Assembly: GCF_000283155.1 (NCBI RefSeq)
Contig: NW_004454181.1
Location: 22,920,811 to 22,984,810, forward strand
Length of the DNA stretch: 64,000 bases
Source: Ceratotherium simum simum
Lineage: Eukaryota > Chordata > Mammalia > Perissodactyla > Rhinocerotidae
Direction of reading: 5' to 3'
The notes beneath the pieces were generated by a model. The model was given only the letters and a program-made list of their open reading frames with translations, did not search any database and was not told the DNA's origin. A program made the position numbers and the translations under genes. Numbering within the stretch: the first letter of the stretch is position 1; every line of letters begins with the position of its first letter. This document shows positions 22,801-31,800 of the stretch, one piece after another.

Positions 22801-25800
22801 GTCTTCTCACAGAATGGCTGGCCAACTTTCTCCTCACCTCCACCAAACACACTGCTACTTTCCACACACGCCCACTCACCACCACATACAGCCTCTCTCT
22901 GAAAACCTACAACAGAGGTTCTGACTGTTTCCAGACAGCAATGATTTTTTTAAAAGACCTATCTTTTCTCCATCTTCCACATTCAAAGCAAGCTCCTTAT
23001 AAGGCTTTTAAATGTTTTTTAGTTAATGCTGTTGAGTCAATTCCAACTCCTAGTGACCCTGTGTACAGCAGAGCACCTGTCCAATCTTTTTTGTGCCATC
23101 CTCTTTATCTTCCGGCACTGTATCAGACAATGCTTCGCTGCTATTCATAGGGTTTTCATGGCCAATTTTTTCGAAAGTCGGAGGCCAGCTCCTTCTTCCT
23201 AGTGTGTCTAGTCTAGAAGCTCCGCTGAAACCTGTCCACCGTGGGTGACCCTGCTGGCTTTTGTAATATCAATGGCATAGCTTTCAGCATCACAGCAACA
23301 CTCAGATGCCACAGTATAACAACCGACAGACAGGTGGTGTGGTTCCTTCACTGGGAAATGAATCCAGTCAGCGGCAGTGAGAGCGCCGAATCTTAAACAC
23401 TAGACCACCAGTCTAGCTGGCTTTAAACTTTTATATCTGCCTAAATATTTCAGAAAAGAAATAACAATCTAATCTTTATTCTAGTCCCCATAAAAGTGTC
23501 TAGCCGATTGTTATGACATTAAACATGGATGCTCAGACGGCACAATAATCATCCCTTACACTGGCACAGTTTTCAAAGTGTTTACACATCTCTTCTCACT
23601 CTTAACGGCCCCAGCAAAGGTGTCAATTATCATCCCCCTTTCATACATGAGGATACTGAGGCTCTGCACCCAAGGTCAAACAACAAATCAGCCTTCCTCT
23701 TCCCCGTATGTTACAGGCACCCCAGGCTCCACTCCCATTGCTATATCCGAGCCTCACCTTTATCTGGGAATACTCAGGTTCGAACTTCTCAGTCCACAGA
23801 TCCTGCTCATAGTAGAAAAGCCCATCATTAATAACCTTGGCCAGCTCGGCGCTCATCTTGGCACGCGAGGTGTGGTTGCCTGTACGGTCCCCCCCTGGGT
23901 GCCGGCGCATGTAAGGTGGCGTCTGGGTGACAATGAGGATCTTGTTGACATCCCGGTCATCAATCTCATAGTCGGAGTCCTCATCAGACCAGGCGGTGAA
24001 GGTGTTCTTCCGCCCATCCATCTGCTCCATCTCTTCGTCAAACAGGAAATCCAGTTCCTCTTGCTCATCCTGATCCTTGGACATCAGCTGCTGAGAGGGC
24101 AGCTGCTGAGGCAGAGAGGTCGGGTGGAGGAACCTGGGCTCCTCTGACTTCTAAAACACGGACACACGGAGGGGAGAAAGAATCACCCAGGGTTCCTTGG
24201 ATTAGGTTCTATAGCTATCCCCCAAGAGAGAGGCCCCAATAATGCCAGCAAGTCACAGTTGTCAGCCTTGGAGTCAGCTTCATGGGGAAAGGATGTCCTA
24301 TAGGACTCCAGGTTTCTCCATTCATAGCTCACATCACAGTCATTCATGAACAATGAAATGACACATTCCCTGTAGGTAGAAAGTGCACGCTCCTTTACCT
24401 TTATATCCTACACAGCACCTAGCCTGGGAGTGGGCACAAAGCAGAAGTTCAACAGGTTGATTCATCCATTTATCCATCTACCCACCATCTCCCAATAAAT
24501 CAGAAGTTTCATGAGGCAAGGACCACAGCTACCTTGCCTTCCATCACATCCTTAGTACCTATGTTGGGACCTAGCAACAGCAGATGTTCAACATTTGATG
24601 AATGAGCAAGTACCCACTGGTACCAGGCCCTGTATGAAGAACCTAAAAGCAGAATAATTAACAAGACAAGGTCCTTGAACTTAAGGAGCTCAGAGTTTAG
24701 TATGAGAAAAAGTCAACCAGCCAGTGACCTGCAATATAGTATGGTGAAGACTGTAAACAGGATTTGTGGGAATACAAAGGGAGGGACACTTAACCAACTG
24801 GGGGTGGGAGTGTAGATGGTCAGAGAAGGTTTCCTGGAAGAAGTAACTACTAAAGGATGAGCATAAGTAAGCCAGATGAAGGCAGGTACAAAGAGTGTAC
24901 TAGGTAGAAAGAATAGTATGTCCCGAAGGCAAGAGAAAACAGGGTGCTTTCAGCAAAAAAATATTTCAGAGAGCGCTGATAGGCTGAATTTATCTGAGAT
25001 TTTGGGGGGAGAAAATCTGTCTACTTCACAGTGTATATCCAAAATTCAGTTCCCTGCTATGCAAAGATCTTCCCTTATAAACTCCAAACCTATTCTCTTT
25101 TAAGGTTCAAGATAGGCCAGGTGGGAGTGGAGGCTCTAATTCTGGAATGGCGGCTAAGCCTGGCTCCCGCCTTTCCAATGCCTTCACAGTCTGTAGGCCT
25201 GGACCTTGTAAGGTCCCTACCCATTTATTACCTTTCTCTTCATGGCTCGATCTCTGACACTTTCCAAAGGACCTCAGCCAGAACAGAGGGGGAAGTCGAG
25301 GTTGAACAGGCAGGGAAGAGGAAGATGAGGGAGGCAGTGGTACAACGGAAAAGGGAGAAAAGAATTCCACAGACTCAAAGTCCAGGGTCATCTCCCAGGC
25401 CTCCTCACAAGCTCCAAACCAAATTAGTCTCCAAAAAGGGGAGGGTGAGGGAGGAGGAGGATGGAGCAAAAATCTGCTCCTGGAAGAGGGGTGGCAATTT
25501 TAGTTTAAAACTGAAACACTTCCCTAAAAATGGACTCAATTTGTACTATTCGTATATTGCTTCACTCTTTCTAGGGCACTCTAACCCCTCCATCCTTTCG
25601 TCTTAAGATAGAGAAACTGAACCCTTAAGATATTAAATAAGCCTCCCAAGGTCACCAGTCATCAGTGATAGGAGACCTGTGTTCTAGTCTAGACTCTAAC
25701 TCTACATCCGGGCCATGCATCTGCTCCCTCTCCCTTCCCTCTTCAGAGGCCTGAGGGGCATACATAGGGGACAATGAGGACACGTTCAGGGGAAAGGCAC

Positions 25801-28800
25801 TTAAAATGCAGTCTTAGGGATTCAGATGGGGCAGAAAGAAGAGCCAAGCATCAAGAAATATGGGACATTACTGCCAGAGGCTGCAGGATCTCCTCCTGTG
25901 AAAAATGCTACTCAGCAACTCATGCAGCCAGGGCTGTCCTGAGGGGTGGTCCCCCGGAAACGGAAACAGGCCCATCAGCTTTCCTGCAGTCACTCTGAGC
26001 CACCCAGCTTGCCCGCTGGCCCCTCAGAGCCCAGAGCTCTACGCCTGTGCAACTTCCCCTTCAACTATTCCAGCCCAGACCCTCAGAACCCAGGGCGATG
26101 GATAGGCCTCTCACCCACCTTGGGTCGTGATGGGGAGGGCCGAGGCCTCTTCTTCACTTCAATCCAGTTCTCGGAGTCCAGGTCAGGCAAGCTGGCAGAC
26201 AGGCCCTTGGGCAGTGTCTTTAGGTTGCTGACCTCCTCTGTTTTGGTTGGCACTGGGGTGACTGCACGGGGAGAGCCAGGCGCCGACTCTGAAGGATGGA
26301 AAGGTGAGGTCCTCATCCCTCCAGTGCCCCTCCTGATGCCAGCCCTGAGGAAGACTGCTGGCTAGACGTCAAGAGCAACGGGGAGGCATCCCCATTCCAG
26401 CAGGGTACTTACCCGTCTCCTTCTGGTAGTGCTGCCGGGGCACAAACTCAGGGCAGTTGAGAAGCTGGGAGAAGTCAGTCTGGGAATAATCCACTATTGG
26501 GGGCCCAGGAAGAGGCCACTTTTCTGGCTCCTCCCTCCTGCGGACTTTCTCATCAACCATCTCCACCACCTTGCTGTCCTTTAGGGCCTGCAGGGGAGCA
26601 GGGGAGAGGATGCAGAGGACAGACTTAAACAGAATGAGATCTTGGAAGCCGGCAGATGACTGGGCCCCACAAGCTCAGGTGTGAGTCCAGCGCTGGCAGA
26701 AATATAAGAAAACTGGCACCATCTTCCACAACTGGCAGACAAGTTGAGATGTTCAAACTTGTAGGATGGGACCAACACGAAAAGCTGCCCTTTGACCCTG
26801 CCATTCTACTTCCAGCAACCTGCCCCAGAGAAATACTTGCACAACAGGTGACAATATGTATAAGATCTGGATAAAAGGCTATTCATAGCCACACTGTCTG
26901 TAATAGGAAAAAAACTAGAAACTACCTAAGTTGCTACCACACAGGCAATTTAAATAAATCGTGGCACATCCATTCAATGGAACACTACTCAGACATTAAA
27001 AAACAGCTGCACGTGTGCTGGGGGGAAAGAGTCACAAACAGTAGCTCTAGGTCAGCATGCAGAAGATCCCACTGGTGTCTGATTTTTAAGTAAAACATAC
27101 ATTTTTGTGTATGTTTTATGTAAGTGTATGTGAAATCTATGTGAAAACATACATTTTTCACAGGTAAATCTGCTGAATCACAGGTAAACTGCTATGTGTG
27201 TTTATCTCTGGGGAAAAGGGTGAAGAGTAGAGAGGGGAGTTTTCTTTTAAAAATCTTTCAAATGGAAGAGGAAAACATTTCGACATGTGACAACATACTC
27301 TGGGTGCAGTGGGGGAGAGAGGCACTCTTATACACTGCTGGTGAGAATGCAAAAGGCACAGCCCTGAGAATGGTCATTAGGCAATAGCCAACAAAATGAC
27401 ATACACATTTGCCCTTCAGAGCAGTCATCCCACTCTAGAAATCTCCACCAAAGATACACTGGCAAAAATATGAAAAGATATGTATGCAACTGTCAATAGG
27501 AATGAGGAGTACCTTTCCATCATATACTACTATGCAGTCAGCTTCCAGATATATTAAGTGAAAACAAAAACCAGGTGAAGAAATACATATGCTATATGTC
27601 ACCATTTATCTAAGAAAGGGGAAGGATACACATACATATAGAGGCATTTGCTTATTTTTTTTAATGGAAGGATTCAAAAAAACATTACCTATAGGGGAAG
27701 AAAGGAACAAAGGTGGAAGTGAGAGAATTTTAGTTGGACTTCTCTGAATATAGCATGTTGACTTTGGAACTATGTAAATGTTTTACCTAAATGTAAAACG
27801 AATTAGAAATTGGGGGGAAAGAACAAACCCTAAAACTTGAGAGCAAAATGAAACTAATATACATCAAGTTAAAGATATAACCACACAAAGATTATTTCAA
27901 ATAACTTAAAAACAAGTCATTTGACTGTATAAATAGAAAAAAAACCTGTTCTTGGTAGTAGTAGAGGTATTATTATAAGAATAATGTGTATAAACCACGG
28001 AGTAAAACAAACGAATAACTATGTTGATGTCATTAGGAATTAGGATTTTGGCAAGGGAGTAAGGAGTAGTTACAAATAAAAGATCATTGGGGTTAAATAA
28101 GACCCTGTAGTCCTGAATTTCAATAGAAAATATCAATATAATCTCAGGATGTATTAAAAAAAAAAAACTTCTAGAAACAAAGACCAATCAAGTAGTAATA
28201 TACACCCCTATAACTCAGACTGTGGTTATCTAAATACCATAAATACCATTTCCCCAAAATAGAAGACCTAGAGTTCCTTGAAAAAAATGGTCAGTTCCAG
28301 ATCTGGGGCACAAAATACACAACATGAATCAGGGTCCCATTGGCCAAAGATGGGGCAACTTGATTCAGCATATTTTTTTTTTTTTTAATAATTTTATTTA
28401 TTTATTTTTTCCCCCAAAGCCCCAGCAGATAGTTGTATGTCATAGCTGCACATCCTTCTAGTTGCTGTATGTGGGACGCGGCCTCAGCATGGCAGGAGAA
28501 GCGGTGCGTCGGTGCGCACCCGGGATCCGAACCCGGGTCACCAGCAGCAGAGCGTGCGCACTTAACCGCTAAGCCACGGGGCCGGCCCTGATTCAGCATA
28601 TTAATTGCAATGGATTGAAATAAATGACATATGTTTGAATCCGTAAGTTTGTGATGATACTAAAACAAAAAACAAACCTAAACCTCACTGGTCGCTTTTG
28701 AAAGTGAACAGGGATCAACCCATAATTCTGAAAACTGGTTAACAAAGGAAAAGATTAAGTATTTGTCTGCCCTTCCCGTACAAATTATACCTCTTGGTAA

Positions 28801-31800
28801 ATAAACGGTTGAGAAGGCAAAGTTCCTCCTTAAAGAGGTATTCTAGCCAACAAACGAAGACAGACTGACAGAATTAAAATATCACCAATTTGCAATCCCT
28901 AATGAAACAACAGGCAATAATCGTCAATCGCGGCTTTATCATAAGAGAGAGAATCAAATGAAATGCTATGTGCCACCTGAGAGAATATATCATTACCTAT
29001 AAAGTATTCTTGATTGGGGGTGGGGGTGGGGATACCCAAACCTGAATCTGATCAGGCCTCTAGACCACCAATTTACAAAAAATGTGGAGTACAGAACAAT
29101 ATGTTAAACACCACCACTGTGACCTGTGAGCAATTCTACAAGATACACAACCCAGTTTCTTCAAATAATCAACTGCAAGGAAAAAGAGGGGGAGAGGGAG
29201 ACTTAATAAGACAAAAATATGGGCCTTACTTGGATCCTGATTCTCATAAACTACTACAAGAAATTTTTTTTTTGCCAAGTTGGGTGAATTTGCAACTAAC
29301 CGAGCGTTTGGTGATAGTAAGGAATTGTTTAATATTTTTACATGTGATAATGATATTGTGATCATGTTTTTTAACAGGTCTTATCTTTTAGAGATAGGTA
29401 CTGAAGCAAGGATGAAACGTCAGGTTACCCGAGATGTTCTTCAAGGTAATTTGGGAGAGAAAACAGATAACGGGACAGATGGAATAGGACTGGCCGTGAG
29501 TTGATAACTGCTGAGGCTGGTGATGGGTTCACTATACCATTTTGTCTACTTTTGTAAATGTCTGATATTTTCCACAATAAAAGGGAGGGAGGAGAGAGGC
29601 CGGCCAAGCCTTGGAATTTTAGCAGAAGTAATCAGAGGGGGATTCTTCCAGGGTTTTCTGCCTTAGCGCAAACTTTAGCTCCATAATAAGGACCTTTCTT
29701 TCCCCTGCACCCCAGCCCCAGGGAGGGAGACATACCGCAAAGATGAGTGAAATGTCAGTGGTAAGGGCCTGCACTCGGTGGAAGGAAGCAATAAGAGTAA
29801 TGGGAAGGAAACCGTCAGCATCCATTTTCCGTCGCAGGAAGAAGTCTCGCTCTAAATTGTCCACGCTGAAGTAGTATTCACTAGGTGGAGGGGAGAAGAG
29901 GTAAGACTGCTGCATCATTTACGAATATGCCTTCCCTGCCCTGCTGTACACCCCAGCAACCTCACATAGCCTCTGACCTACCCGCCATCCCCACTGTACG
30001 TACAAACAGTCTTAAGGGCTGAAAAGAAATGATGTTACCCTTTCATGGCTCCCTAACCTTGGGTCAAACTATTCCCTCTGCTCTTCAGTCTCTCTGTATG
30101 CCTGACAAATTCTTCATCCTCCTTTAAAACCCAGTTCCAGTGCTGTCGGTCGCTTTTTCTTCTGCTCCTAAAACACTTACCACATGCTACTGCAATTATC
30201 TATTTCCTTATACGGCTCCCCCACTGGACTGAGAGACAATATATTGGAGTGGTTAGGAGCCAGGGTTTTGCAATCAGACAGAAAAGGATTCAAATCTATG
30301 CCTTGTCATTTACTGGCTGTGAGACTCTGGGCAAGTTACTGGGCCTATAGATTTGCTCATCTATAAAATGACAGTAAGACCCAGCTCACAATTAAACAGT
30401 TAACTGTAAGATTAAATAAGAGAATGCCTGAAAAACACTTAGCACTGAGCTCCGCCCACACTGAGGACTCAACACACATTTGCCAGCATTCTGACAACGC
30501 TGCCATTACAAACAGAAGCACAGAAGGGGTGGAATCTAGACATTTTCTCTCCTTTGTGGTAGTGGTCATTTCTAATTTTCTTAAGGCAAATATGGTATTA
30601 CTTCTGCAATAAGCATTAATTTTATGAAAAATTGGCCTAACAGATGAAAGAAAGTTATCTTTCTCAGCTCCAGCCAGGGGTAGCAACTGCTGCTAGCACC
30701 AGAGGGGTCTGTCCAGCTCTACGCTGCCCTGCTGTTATCCTCTGGCAGCTGCCAACCCCCTACCCATCTCTCCAGGAAGAAGGCTCCTGTCCACTCACAT
30801 CTGGCGCTTGATGTAGTCTTTGAGCAGCTCCTGGTCCACACTGTAAAGCTCAGTGCTGCTGACATTGTCAAAGTAGTAGGTGATGTTGTTCATGTATTTG
30901 GGGGTGCGAGGTCCCTCTGCACCATCAAACTTTCGGTAGCCAAACTGGTAGTCAAAATGGGCTACGGGGGAAAGGGGTGCTATGAGGGAAAGGAGACCCC
31001 TGCCTGCCGCCCCCGCCGCACTCCCTCGGACATCCCGGAGCCCAAAGGGGCCTCACGTACTTCGAGTGCCACCCCGGCCGCGTCCCCGGCCGCGACCACG
31101 CCCCCGTCCACGGCCACGGAAGGAAGCCCGCGCCCCACCAGCCCCATCACTCTTCACACTCGATGTCTCATCCTGGTCGTGCCAGGCAGGCTCCGGTTTG
31201 GTCTCTGGTTGCCAGGCTGGGGTGGGGGGTGCCACGGGCACGTAGGTGGCAGGCTCAGACCCTACGGGGAGAGGGGGCAGTGGGTCAGGCCTGAGGGTGA
31301 CCCCCATGCCCAAGCTCCCCATAGTAGGCAGTGCATACCTTTGATCTCCCCGCGGTTGGCAGGTGTGTGTCGTGGCTCTGGCGGGCGAGCAGGGCGTGAG
31401 ACCAGTTTCTCTCTGGGCACTTCAGGCTTCATGTCTATTTGCAACGGAACCCACTTGTGTTTGTTCCCTGGAGGACAGTACGGACACATGAGAAAGGCTT
31501 GAAGAAGACGTCCCTCCCAGCCATCCCCACTCCCTGTCCGGGATGTCAGGCCTAAATCACCATCTGGTGACCCCAGGCAAATTCCTTTCCTACACTGGAC
31601 CTCATTTTCATTTCTAAAATAAGGAGGTCATGGACCTCGGTGTGATGGACACTCCTGGTTGACTCCCAATACTGACTTCTGCATGGTCAGAGAACCCTCT
31701 TCTGGAGCCAGACACATGGCTGCCGGAATCAAGACTGTACTTCCAGGCTCCCTTTAGACTGTGCCCAAGTTCTGCCTACGAGAGCTGAGTGAAAGTAGTC

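Larger units (their letters stand above)
26588..29735 (-). other. LARP1: LARP1 intron made largely of old L1M sequence
   Basis: AT-rich L1M remnants cover about 26690-27860 and 28200-29600, the second interrupted by an ERE SINE. No exon is supported. Confidence 0.65.

Noticed and set aside
23578..24147. 189-codon plus-strand open frame
   Set aside because: It is an antisense shadow of LARP1 exon 11; the minus-strand reading has splice sites and clear homology.
25031..25606. 191-codon open frame on the plus strand
   Set aside because: It is antisense within a LARP1 intron, partly low-complexity, with no splice signals or family resemblance.
28500..28588. tRNA-like sequence with A- and B-box motifs
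   Set aside because: It is the tRNA-derived head of an ERE SINE with target-site duplications, not a functional tRNA gene. The same applies to the other ERE copies.
30957..31502. 181-codon plus-strand open frame
   Set aside because: It is an antisense shadow of LARP1 exons 5 and 6, caused by GC-rich RG/Pro coding sequence.
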